Below, piece after piece: positions 11,230-20,558 of a DNA stretch of 64,000 nucleotides; the first letter of the stretch is position 1; each line of letters begins with the position of its first letter. Position numbers and translations under genes: made by a program. Where the stretch lies: contig NC_133336.1 in NCBI RefSeq assembly GCF_042186555.1, forward strand, positions 38,930,338 to 38,994,337, in the 5' to 3' direction. The stretch comes from Aquarana catesbeiana. Taxonomy: Eukaryota; Chordata; Amphibia; Anura; Ranidae. The notes under the pieces are model-generated. The model worked only from the letters and a program-made list of their open reading frames with translations, made no database searches and was not told the origin of the DNA.

Positions 11230-11292
11230 AACCCCTCCAAATCACTTTCTTCTTTTGTGTGCTACAATGTGCGAAATGTTTTTGTGATTTTT

Positions 11293-11517
11293 CCCAAAGC
11301 TAAATTTGGAGGATGCACACAGTGTGTCAACATGTGCTATCTGCCATCACGGGAGATCAATGGACGCGTTTTGGGGGTGCAACCCCTTCCTCAATAATAA
11401 AGTAGCGGTGAGGAAGGGCTTTCTCCCCCAAAACACGTCCCTTGATCCCCCGTGATGGCAGATAGCACATGTTGACATTGTGAAATTTGTGTGCATCTTC
11501 CAAATTTGGCTTTTCCA
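11293..11517. repeat. Imperfect palindrome of about 95-bp arms
   Basis: The left arm (AAATTTGGAGGATGCACAC, CAACATGTGCTATCTGCC) is inverted on the right (GGCAGATAGCACATGTTG, then GTGTGCATCTTCCAAATTTG) around a short spacer near 11395. It lies just after the Myb-like gene stop, between the convergent 3' ends of the Myb-like gene and the transposase fragment. Confidence 0.8.
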
Positions 11518-11865
11518 GGGGTGATTTCACCCCATCTGAACGCTATATCAAACACAGTTCCTAAATACTCATGTCTGATATTGCCTTCCAGTTCTACCAA
11601 ATGTGAACTTTGTAAGATCAAGATTTGTGTCTTTCTTGTGGGTTTTACACAGGCCTGTTTTCTATAAAATGCACATTTTGATTTTGGATAATGACACCAC
11701 AAAAATTGTTATACAACAAACATGTCGGTTTGTCAGAAAAACCTTTGGTAAATGCACATGTGATTGTGCTGGTATTAAAAAGATTGTTCATCAAGAATGT
11801 GTGGATTATTGTCTCAACGCTACAACACTTTTGGGGTGATGTAATTGTTGTTTTATGAGAAAATG

Positions 11866-11969
11866 GGGGTTATTTCCTAAGGGCAAATCCTCTTTGCACT
11901 ACAAGTGCAGTTTCAGTGCAGTTGCAAGTGCACTTGTAGTGAAAAGTGTCTTTGCATTTAGTAAATAAC
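11866..11969. mobile_element. Short MITE nested in the Harbinger element
   Basis: Ends GGGGTTATTTCCTAAGGGCAAA and TTTGCATTTAGTAAATAAC are inverted. The interior is a hairpin of CACTACAAGTGCA and GTGCACTTGTAGTG. At about 104 bp it looks like an internally deleted member of its family. It encodes nothing. Confidence 0.6.
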
Positions 11970-12043
11970 AGCCAACAGTGCTTTGTATAAGGTTACACAA
12001 TCACGACATTTTCTGCACTCCACACATTTCTGTCAGGGTCAGC

Positions 12044-12469
12044 TCAAACAAACACAAGCAGTAAATGTCCACAAAGAAGAGCCTGGGGGGAGATGCCTGT
12101 CGAGAACTTGAGGTCCTGCAGGCTTCTCCCTGTGGCCAAATACCGCAGGGTAGCGACGAGCCTCTGCTCCGGAGTGATGGCTTGCCTCATGCAGGTATCC
12201 TGCCTGCTGATATAGGGGGTCAGCGAAGCCAACAAACGGTGAAACACGGGGTCCGTCATCTTGAGAAAGTTCCTGAAATCATCAGGATTATTCTCACGGA
12301 TCTCACGGAGCAAAGGCATATGAGAGAACTGGTCACGCTGAAGCAACCAATTCTTGGTCCATGAACTCCTCCTCACCCTGTTCATGGACTGGACTTGTGT
12401 CAAGGTCAGGACCCCAACACCAAGCCCCCGCACAGCACGAACTGTACGAGGAGTACGCATACGAAACAT
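12044..12469 (-). pseudogene. Harbinger transposase (HARBI1-like), N-terminal fragment
   Basis: The minus-strand frame reads a basic lead, then WLLQRDQFSHMPLLREIREN, FRNFLKMTDPVFHRLL, TPEQRLVATLRYLATG and LQDLKFSTGISPQAL. This is the helical N-terminal half of HARBI1-type nucleases, including the helix-turn-helix region. Just after SPQAL the match stops and unrelated residues run to a stop. The downstream DDE catalytic domain, usually another 200 or more residues, is found nowhere in the element. The break is therefore an internal deletion, or an exon boundary whose next exon is gone. As it stands it cannot cut DNA; a dominant-negative or end-binding product is conceivable but unsupported. 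Confidence 0.8.
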
Positions 12470-12952
12470 GGCTAGAAAACGGTCGGCTGCTCAGAACGAA
12501 GTAACAGAACGCACTGAAGAACAGCAAGGCCTGTGAAGAGCGACCTGAAAACCAGTAACGAACGAACAAGAATACAATGACTACTTAAAGTCACACGGAA
12601 CTTGCTTGCACGCACTGAAGAGCAGATACAAACCCACAAGCACAAACTGAACGGCAGAAAACGATCTGAAAGCCACGAGTCTGAAAAAGCGCGAATCGTC
12701 TCTCACCAAACTTTTACTAACACGAGATTAGCAAAAGGAGCCCAAAGGGTGCCGCGCTTGGTTCTGAACCGGCCTTTTCTAGTCTCGTCGTACGTGGTGT
12801 ACGTGACCGCGTGGTTGTCGATCGGAAATTCCGACAACTTTGTGCGACCGTGTGTAGGCAAAACAAGTTTGAGCCAACATCCGTCGGAAAAAATCCTAGG
12901 ATTTTGTTGTCGGAATGTCCGAACAAAGTCTGACCGTGTGTACGCCCTATAA

Positions 12953-13388
12953 AGCCGCGTACACACGAGCGGAATGTCCGACAGAAAAAGTCAGACGGAA
13001 GCTTTTCATCGTCTATTCCAATCGTGTGTATGCCTCATCTGACTTTTTTTTTTCGAAAATTCTGACGGACCTAGAAATGGAACATGTTCTAAATATTTCC
13101 GACTGAACCAATTCCTATCGGGAAAACTGCTCCTCTGTATGCTATTCCAACGGACCAAAAACGGCGCATGCTCTGAAGGAAGTACGAGACGGAAGCTATT
13201 GGCTACTGGCAATTGAACTTCCTTTTTCTAGTCCCGTTGTACGTGTTGTATGTCACCTCGTTCTGGACGGTCGGACTTTGGTGTGACCATGTGTAGGCAA
13301 GACCGCTTGAGCGGAATTCCGTCAGAGTTCCGTCGGAGAAGCCTTCGGAGTTTATTCCGACTGCAAAACCGGTTGTGTGTATGCGGCA
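12953..13388. mobile_element. Harbinger-type MITE abutting the larger Harbinger element
   Basis: Left end AGCCGCGTACACACGAGCGG and right end TTGTGTGTATGCGGCA are inverted. It begins directly after the TAA that ends the element at 12949, and TTA (13389-13391) follows its right end before Tc1 sequence resumes. The interior carries GTCCGA/TCGGAC-type strings. Confidence 0.7.
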
Positions 13389-13391
13389 TTA

Positions 13392-13644
13392 CAGGTTCTC
13401 TCCTAAGATTGTACTGTATTTGGCTCCATCTATCTTCCCATCAACTCTGACCAGCTTCCCTGACCCTGCTGAAGAAGAGCATCCTCACAACATGATGCTG
13501 CCACCACCATGTTTCACGGTGGGGATGGTGTGTTCAGGGTGATGTGCAGTTCTTTTTCAGCCACACATAGTGTTTTGCTTTTAGGCCAAAAAGTTACATT
13601 TTGGTCTCATCTGACCAGAGCACCTTCTTCCATATGTTTGCTGT
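13392..13644 (-). pseudogene. Tc1 transposase pseudogene, middle segment
   Basis: On the minus strand this is the central part of the transposase of the Tc1 element at 6849. LWSDET carries the first catalytic Asp, followed by LFGLKAKHYVW. A stop lies just after SDETKM and further indels break the frame before the junction with the C-terminal segment at 7385. It is cut at the upstream side by the palindromic element at 13645, and the N-terminal DNA-binding region is missing from the window. Confidence 0.7.
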
Positions 13645-14724
13645 TAGGGATGAGCCGAACACCCCCCTGTTCGGTTCGCACCAGAACATGCGAACAGGAA
13701 AAAAGTTTGTTCGAACACGCGAACACCGTTAAAGTCTATGGGACACGAACATGAATAATAAAAAGTGCTAATTTTAAAGGCTTATATGCAAGTTATTGTC
13801 ATAAAAAGTGTTTAGGGACCTGGGTCCAGCCCCAGGGGACATGGATCAATGCAAAAAAAAGTTTTAAAAACGGCTGTTTTTTCAGGAGCAGTGATTTTAA
13901 TAATGCTTAAAGTCAAACAATAAAAGTGTAATATCCCTTTAAATTTCGTAGATGGGGGGTGTCTATAGTATGCCTGTAAAGGGGCGCATGTTTCCTGTGT
14001 TTAGAACAGTCTGACAGCAAAATGACATTTCAAAGGAAAAAACCCATTTAAAACTACTCGAGGCTATTGCATTGCCGCTCCGAAAAAACGGCATGGGAAT
14101 TCCCCACAGGGGAACCCCGAACCAGAATTTAAAAAAAAAATGACGTGGGGGTCCCCCTAAATTCCATACCAGGCCCTTCAGGTCTGGTATGGATATTAAG
14201 GGGAACCCCGGCCAAAATTAAAAAAAAAAAAGACGTGGGGGCCCCCCTAAATTCCAGGTCTGGTACGGATTTTAAGGGGAACCCCGCGCCAAAAAAAAAA
14301 AAAAACGGCGTGGGGTCCCCCCAAAAATCCATACCAGACCCTTATCCGAGCACGCAACCTGGCAGGCCGCAGGAAAAGAGGGGGGGACGAGAGTGCGCCC
14401 CCCCTCCTGAACCGTACCAGGCCACATGCCCTCAACATTGGGAGGGTGCTTTGGGGTAGCCCCCCAAAACACCTTGTCCCCATGTTGATGAGGACAAGGG
14501 CCTCATCCCCACAACCCTGGCCGGTGGTTGTGGGGGTCTGCGGCGGGGGGCTTATCGGAATCTGGAAGCCCCCTTTAACAAGGGGACCCCCAGATCCCGG
14601 CCCTCCCCCTTGTGTGAAATGGTAAGGGGGTACTTACCCTTACCATTTCACTAAAAAACTGTCAAAAATGTTAAAAATGACAAGAGACAGTTTTTGACAA
14701 TTCCTTTATTTAAATGCTTCTTCT

Positions 14725-14950
14725 TTCTTCTATCTTCCTTCATCTTCTTCTTCTTCTTCTTCTGGTTCTTCTGGTTCTTCCTCCGGCGTTCTCATCCAGC
14801 ATCTCCTCCGCGGCGTCTTCTATCTTCTTCTCCTCGGGCCGCTCCACACCCATGGCATGGGGGGAGGCTCCCGCTCTTCTCTTCATCTTCTTCATCTTCT
14901 TCTCTTATTCTTTTCTTCTCTTCTTCTCTTCTTCTCTTCTTCATTTTCTT
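14725..14950. repeat. (TTC)n polypyrimidine tract in the left arm
   Basis: CTT/TTC triplet runs broken by GC-rich strings. The frames through it give Phe/Leu/Ser runs and are artefacts. The complementary GAA tract is at 15273-15485. Confidence 0.85.
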
Positions 14951-15039
14951 CTCCGGGCCGCTCCGCATCCATGCTGACATGGAGGGAGGCTCCCACTGTG
15001 TGATGGCGTATCCTCGTCTGACAGTTCTTAAATAACGGG

Positions 15040-15200
15040 GGCGGGGCCACCCGGTGACCTCGCCCCCCTCTGACGCACGGTGACTTGACGGGACTTCCCT
15101 GTGACGTCATGGGGAATGCCACAGGGAAGTCCCGTCATGTCCCGTGTGTCAGAGGGGGCGGGGTCACCGGGTGGCCCCGCCCCCCGTTATTTAAGAACCG
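15040..15200. promoter_or_regulatory. GC-rich centre of the palindrome with mirrored promoter-like motifs
   Basis: On both sides of the centre near 15111 lies GGGGGCGGGG followed outward by a TTATTTAAG string, so a GC box and TATA-like motif face outward in each direction. An AATAAA signal sits about 400 bp further out on each side (GCATTTAAATAAAGGAATTG at 15488 and its inverse near 14700). This layout resembles two divergent transcription units; there is no proof of activity. Confidence 0.35.
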
Positions 15201-15272
15201 TCAGACGAGGAGACGCCGTCACACAGTGGGAGCCTCCCTCCATGCCAGCATGGATGCGGAGCGGCCCGGAGA

Positions 15273-15485
15273 AGAAAATGAAGAAGAGAAGAAGAGAGGA
15301 AAAGAATAAGAGAAGAAGATGAAGAAGATGAAGAGAAGAGCGGGAGCCTCCCCCCATGCCATGGGTGCGGAGCGGCCCGAGGAGAAGAAGATAGAAGACG
15401 CTGCGGAGGAGATGCTGGACAAGAACGCCGGAGGAAGAACCAGAAGACCCAGAAGAAGAAGATGAAGGAAGATAGAAGAAAGAAG
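15273..15485. repeat. (GAA)n polypurine tract in the right arm
   Basis: GAAGAA runs interrupted by GAGCGGCCCG-type strings, the inverse of the tract at 14725-14950. Lys/Glu/Arg-rich frames here are compositional artefacts. Confidence 0.85.
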
Positions 15486-16551
15486 AAGCATTTAAATAAA
15501 GGAATTGTCAAAAACTGTCTCTTGTCATTTTTAACATTTTTGACAGTTTTTAGTGAAATGGTAGGGGTAAGTACCCCCTTACCATTTCACACAGGGGGGG
15601 GCCGGGATCTGGGGGTCCCCTTGTTAAAGGGGGCTTCCAGATTCCGATAAGCCCCCCTGCCCGCAGACCCCCACAACCACCGGCCAGGGTTGTGGGGATG
15701 AGGCCCTTGCCCTCATCAACATGGGGACAAGGTGTTTTGGGGGGCTACCCCAAAGCACCCTCCCAATGTTGAGGGCATGTGGCCTGGTACGGTTCAGGTG
15801 GGGGAGGGCGCACTCTCATCCCCCCCTCTTTTCCTGCGGCCTGCCAGGTTGCGTGCTCGGATAAGGGTCTGGTATGGATTTTTGGGGGGACCCCACGCCG
15901 TTTTTTTTTTTTTTTTGGCGCGGGGTTCCCCTTAAAATCCGTACCAGACCTGAAGGGTCTGGTATGGAATTTAGGGGGACCCCCACATCATTTTTTTTAA
16001 TTTTGGTTCGGGGTTCCCCTGTGGGGAATTCCCATGCCGTTTTTATCAATGAACTTCTATGTGTATTGTCGGAGCGGCAATGCAATAGCCGCGAGTAGTT
16101 TTAAATGGGTTTTTTCCTTCGAAATGTCATTTTGCTGTCAGACTGTTCTAAACACAGGAAACATGCGCCCCTTTACAGGCATACTATAGACACCCCCCAG
16201 CTACGAAATTTAAAGGGATATTACACTTTTATTGTTTGACTTTAAGCATTATTAAAATCACTGCTCCTGAAAAAACGGCCGTTTTTAGAACTTTTTTTTG
16301 CATTGATCCATGTCCCCTGGGGCAGGACCCAGGTCCCCAAACACTTTTTATGACAATAACTCCCATATAAGCCTTTAAAATTAGCACTTTTGATTTCTCC
16401 CATAGACTTTTAAAGGGTGTTCCACGGCATTCGAATTTGCCGCGAACACCCCAAATTGTTCGCTGTTCGGCGAACTTGCGAACAGCCAATGTTCGAGTCG
16501 AACATGAGTTCGACTCGAACTCGAAGCTCATCCCTATTTGCTGTGTCTCCC

Positions 16552-16902
16552 AAAACAAAAGGGAAATAAGAGCGCACAGGCTCATGGTGCAATAACGTCT
16601 TTTTATTGAATATAAAAGAATAGAATCGATACACTCACAAGTGGAGGTGAATAAACAGCGTCAAACAGTTCCTCCAATAGAGAGCCTAAACGAGGGACAC
16701 ATCCGTGCTTCAGAATAGATGAGAAGACCGCTGGATGGATGGGCTGGCTCCACAGACACAGGCTCATCAAGCAGCTGCCGACAAGCCGCGAGTGAGCCAC
16801 TCACTGACTGAAGAGACGGCCGGTCAGGTGAGGGCTGTGGGGCGCCGACAACACCTGTCCCAGGGAGAGCTCTGATGGAGCCAACTGACAGAGGACGCTG
16901 TA
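16552..16902. other. Probable Penelope-like tail sequence, inverted
   Basis: CTTTTTATTGAATATAAAAG near 16600 resembles an inverted 3' end, and the hammerhead-like palindrome follows directly. No protein is encoded. Assignment to a Penelope-like element rests on the motif in the next feature. Confidence 0.35.
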
Positions 16903-17008
16903 GTTGTCAGGATAGCATGTTTCGGAGGGCGTGGCCTCCTTCCTCAGATCCCTCTCTGAGGATCTGAGGAAGGAGGCCACGCCCCCCGAAGCATGTTATC
17001 CTGACAAC
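16903..17008. ncRNA. Palindrome of two facing hammerhead-ribozyme-like motifs
   Basis: The 106-bp inverted repeat starts GTTGTCAGGATAGCATG and ends CATGTTATCCTGACAAC. On the minus strand the left arm reads CTGAGGA, then AGGAGG-CCACG-CCCTCC, which can form helix II, then GAAAC. This matches the hammerhead core CUGANGA...GAAA. On the plus strand the right arm has the same layout but GAAG in place of GAAA. Short-stem hammerheads of this kind are known from Penelope-like elements. Helix I and III pairing is weak here, so activity is uncertain. Confidence 0.45.
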
Positions 17009-17013
17009 TTCAG

Positions 17014-17520
17014 TGTTGGGGGGCCTGAGGACCTGAGGCCTCACAACAGCAGACATAACAGCACTGCCTGGAAGGGCAGCGTGCCCTTCAGGCTGGACTA
17101 TTCCTCTCTGGGAAAAGACCCTAAACTCAGTGTGCTCACCGAATACATACAGTCTCCCAGCATGCCATCAGAGCCTGCCTCCCTGGAATAAGCCAGATTT
17201 GTGTCAATATTCATGCTGCCATCTGTATAGCTTCACACCTGTCATCCAGAATCCTCTCAAGCTTTCTAGATGCAGAGTGAGCTATCAGACTGGCAGCAGC
17301 TGACCACACTAAGCAGGCCTGACTAGCAGAATGCAGCTTCACTGAGTACAATGAACAAACTATGCCTTTACCTAACAATCGCAGCCACATTGACTACAGT
17401 ATGGCAACTAAATTTACCTACCAAACACAAACTAGTTCTATCTATCTAAACCTGTTAACTATCTAGGAGGGTGCTACACACAATTTTAATATTTTTATAA
17501 TAAACTTTATGGTTTTAAGA
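17014..17520 (+). CDS. Possible terminal exon of an unidentified gene
   Basis: After an acceptor-like GACAACTTCAG (AG at 17012-17013), an open frame runs to TAA at 17189-17191. It encodes a polar segment with HNSTAWKGSVPFRLDYSSL and SVLTEYIQSPSMPSEPASLE. About 310 bp of non-coding sequence and an AATAAA signal at 17499-17504 follow, as in a last exon with its 3' untranslated region. The frame lies in otherwise unassigned sequence and its composition is not low-complexity. I do not recognise the protein. The start of the open frame upstream of 17014 runs into the hammerhead palindrome, so the coding part would begin at the acceptor. It could also be a retroelement tail or chance. Confidence 0.3.
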
Positions 17521-17895
17521 ATATAATTGCGGAACCAATGACTATATGCCCAGTAAAAAAAAAATTCACTGCTACACAATTTCTTTTTATTTACATGTAT
17601 TATAGGATGTGGGCATATAGGACAGAGAGCCTGTATCCCTTGTAGATGAGCCTGGGAGACTGAGAGAGTTGCGACTACTAGGTGAGTCCAGGGGACTGAG
17701 AGTCTGGAGGTCTCGGACTGAGAGAGCCCAGAGTGTCAGGAGATCACCTTTTGAGAGGACAGGGAGCGGACCCATGCAGCAGGGTGCTGCAACCAAAAAA
17801 GCTGAGATAGCCAGGAGGTCTGGGAAAGCTGAACAGAACACAGAAGTACTATGTGATCCGGTCTAAGGGACCAAGCAAAAGCCAAGGTGCCAAGG
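17521..17895. other. Unassigned DNA
   Basis: GA-rich sequence with no recognisable gene or repeat ends. Confidence 0.4.
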
Positions 17896-18390
17896 TTAAA
17901 GCGGACCTTCAGTCATTTTTCCATCTTTCCATCTATTAAATCTTCTGCCCTTGTTGTTTTAACTTTGGATAGTAAAACATTTTTTTTTCTGCCAGTAAAT
18001 ACCTTATACAGCCCACTTCCTGTTTATTGTCTGGTCGTTAGCCTAGGCTTATGACATTATGCACAGCTCTCTTGCTCACACTTGAGAGTTTGCCAGGAAG
18101 GGAGGGAAGATAAGTCATAAGACAGCCAATGAAAGCTGCAGGGCTGCAGAACTGAAGGTGTGCTTCTGTGTGTCTGTGTAAATCCAGGAAGTGAACAGGC
18201 AGCAGCTTCAGCTGCCCACAGTTAAAATGGCTGCACCCAGCTTAGTGGAGGGAGATTTCTGCAGCATATTTGGCAAGTACAGAATCACAGTATATATAAA
18301 ACAATATGCAAAGTGGTTGGAGGAAAGCTTCATAAAGGCAAAGATGTTTTTATTACAAATTATGTGAGCAGACTGCAGTTCCTCTTTTAG
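17896..18390. mobile_element. TTAA-type MITE, second family, copy 1
   Basis: The left end TTAAAGCGGACCTTCAGTC and the right end GACTGCAGTTCCTCTTTTA are inverted. The whole body matches 26446-27234, for example TTAAATCTTCTGCCCTTGTT and GCATATTTGGCAAGTACA. The right TTAA has decayed to TTTA. It encodes nothing. Confidence 0.75.
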
Positions 18391-20210
18391 GACTTAAACA
18401 GCAGTGCTGCTGAAGGGAGAGCCAGGTGGCTCTGCATTTTTCCATTACCTGTCTTTGCTGATGAAAATCCCCTATGTGGGCCACCCTGTAGTGCATTTGG
18501 ATCAGAGATGGAGGGAAACTCCCCTACCAGAAAAATCTGGCGGGGGGTTCTAAACCTTCACTAGTGTGTTAAAAACTAGAAAAATGTTTTGGCTAGAGAT
18601 AGACAGAAATTGTAGAAAACACAATTGGTTGCAATGTCATTCCTCATTACAAAGGTAAGAATAATGCTTCTTGAACATTATTACAAATAAAATACTCAAT
18701 GTGATATCCAAAACCATTATATAAAAATAAAATACACTACATAAAAGTGAAAATAGAAATTTGATTAAATATTGATCTGAGCTCACGATAAGGCAAAGAT
18801 GAGATCTATTGTTCGAGAACTCCAGCTCTAAACATGACCGAACAAAAAAAATATCAATGTGAAGAATAATAAGGGACAGACTAATGCAAATATAAAATGA
18901 AGAAAGATTGCAATAATAAAAAGCAATGAAGTCATTGGGCAGGACGTGACAGAATGTAAGGGGAAGAAGGAAAAAACTTGCTCTATTGTTATCAAGACCA
19001 CCTTCATTTCACTGGGAGAGCTTTCTAACTGACTTGATGAGAACTTGTTTTCACCATACATGGAATTGATCATCGCTGTTGTTTGAAGTGGTTGGGAATA
19101 ACAATAAAGAAATTCTATAAGTTTGAAGAGTAATATCGCTTTAAAGTTGCATTTGCCCATCACCACAAGCCCAAAGTCTGTCAATGCAGGCCCTGAGATT
19201 GGACTGTCCGATAAGAGAGGGGAAGAGTGTGGCCCTCCTCTGAGACATTCAGCGGTCTGAAGAAATAGGGGATTGGCGCTGTTCACTGGTGAAAAATAAA
19301 TAAACTATAAACAGACTCCCAACACAAGGGAAGCATTACACCCCAATTCTAGGTGGGTGAAAAGTGTAACACAGTGTAAAATAATATTTAAAAATAAATA
19401 TACGTGCTGAAAATAGTCACAAAAATGTGCAGACTGCCTAAAGTGAAATACTAAAAATAATACATGAAATAAAATAGAACTCCAAACAATAATAAAAGTG
19501 AATGATCAATCAGGTGTATATAAAAAAAATTTTTTAAAAACCACAAAAAATATTCATTGAAAGGTATAAGTGAGTTATACATAGGAGAAGGGACAAACAC
19601 AGTGTTGCCCACTATAAATTAGTGTATATACTGGTGAAGCTGAATGGTGTTAGATGAAAAATGAAAAAAATTATGTATGAGCTGAAAAAAAGAACTACTG
19701 ACATGTAGTGTGCATAACAATATTAGTGCACAAAGAAAATCAAAAAAGTGAAAGAGAGACAAAAATAAAATAAAAAAGTCCAAGCAACCAAAAAGAAAAT
19801 TTTTTTTTTAAAAATACCAAAAAAACGCCGTGAATGTTAAATCTATCGTTCAGTGTAAATAAACAGTTCTTGTGCAACAAGCTAGTGCATCTTCAAAGGT
19901 TGCAGGTAAGTCCGTCCCAATGAATGTATACTGTCCTGTGTGGAGTCCCCTCTAGTGCCCCCACTCACCAGAGCTCCCAACCCCTGCAGGGGTAATGAGC
20001 ATGTAGATGTGAATCCGATGATCCAAGCGGTCGGTGTCCCCCTCACCACCTATTTTCCACCTGTGTCACCAGATCGCTTTCAAAAGGCATCCATCTGGAC
20101 CAATTACCATGTGCAGGGAGAAGAGAAGAGCCTCATAGTGTGATTCCAAATATAAATTTATTAAGCTCAAGCTTACAACAAACAAAAGAAATGAATAAAC
20201 TAAAAAGCTA
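18391..20210. other. A-rich unassigned DNA
   Basis: A long A-rich stretch (18700-19900) with short repeated words. A minus-strand frame at 18828-19286 has hydrophobic C-terminal residues but no recognisable domain and is judged unsupported. Near 20150 the plus strand reads ATATAAATTTATTAAGC, resembling the inverted retroelement tail at 16600. Confidence 0.4.
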
Positions 20211-20396
20211 AAATCAAACAGCACTCTGCCGGCTGGCTCCACGTGAGAAGATGACGAAATGCGTAAGGCGTGGCCTCTTGGTACGCATACGTCCTTTTTT
20301 TCCTTCTGTTTTTGTCCTGCACTTCCGGTTTTGGCTCACACTACACTGTCTGCGGCTTCTCACGTGGAGCCAGCCGGCAGAGTGCTGTTTGATTTT
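20211..20396. repeat. Inverted repeat with 40-bp arms
   Basis: AAATCAAACAGCACTCTGCC and onward through GGCTGGCTCCACGTGAGAAG is exactly inverted at 20355-20396. The enclosed 100 bp include GACGAAATGCG, a weak echo of the GACGAAACGC strings at 47642-47719. Confidence 0.85.
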
Positions 20397-20470
20397 AGAG
20401 GGCAAGTTGGTAAGCATCACTAAAAATGACTAAAATAATCAGAAAAGTCAATTTCAATCCATGTATGGGC

Positions 20471-20522
20471 AGGCTGATTGTACCCAAGTGGATCCATTGA
20501 TCCACTTGGGTACAACCAGCCT
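20471..20522. repeat. 52-bp hairpin
   Basis: TTGTACCCAAGTGGATC is perfectly inverted after a 4-base loop, with further AGGCTG/CAGCCT pairing at the outer ends. Confidence 0.85.
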
Positions 20523-20558
20523 AATTATTGCCAGCGACTATATAGCCACAAGCATTAA

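Larger units (their letters stand above)
7386..12949. mobile_element. PIF/Harbinger element carrying MADF, Myb-like and transposase sequences
   Basis: The left end TGCCCCGTACACACGGT follows TAA at 7383-7385. The right end ACCGTGTGTACGCCCTA is its inverse apart from the last bases and is followed by TAA at 12950-12952. It holds, from left to right, an inverted MADF fragment (plus strand), a MADF-domain gene (minus), a Myb/SANT-like gene (plus), a 225-bp imperfect palindrome, a small nested MITE and a HARBI1-like transposase fragment (minus). The transposase lacks its catalytic part, so this copy could only move with enzyme supplied by another copy. Confidence 0.85.
13645..16536. mobile_element. 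Giant palindromic (foldback) hAT-like element, copy 1
   Basis: The 2,892-bp element starts TAGGGATGAGCCGAACACCC and ends CGAAGCTCATCCCTA. It is flanked by exact 8-bp duplications TTTGCTGT (13637-13644 and 16537-16544), the hallmark of hAT insertions. Inside, two arms of about 1.35 kb (13733-15102 and 15119-16430) are inverted copies of each other with small differences. The outer 90-150 bp of each side differ except for the 11-bp terminus and are rich in CGAACA/TGTTCG strings. No transposase is encoded. A related copy in the opposite orientation lies at 51369-54280. Confidence 0.85.
6849..16551 (-). mobile_element. Tc1/mariner element split by Harbinger and hAT-like insertions
   Basis: The left terminus CAGTGCCTTGGAAAAGTATT follows TA at 6847-6848. 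Tc1 sequence occupies 6849-7385, 13392-13644 and 16545-16551. These pieces are separated by the Harbinger block 7386-13388, which landed at a TAA, and the palindromic element 13645-16536, which left the 8-bp duplication TTTGCTGT. Beyond 16551 the expected Tc1 remainder is absent, so the transposase N-terminal part and right terminus are lost or displaced. Confidence 0.8.

Noticed and set aside
14694..15511. Phe/Leu/Ser-rich and Lys/Glu/Arg-rich frames in the palindromic element
   Set aside because: Translations of TTC and GAA triplet runs in the arms, not genes.
18828..19286. Minus-strand frame of 152 codons with a hydrophobic C-terminal part
   Set aside because: Lies in A-rich DNA, which gives Phe/Leu/Ile-rich frames by composition; no family match.
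20230..20265. Possible hammerhead motif around GACGAAATGCG
   Set aside because: The CUGANGA core is absent and helix II cannot be formed convincingly.
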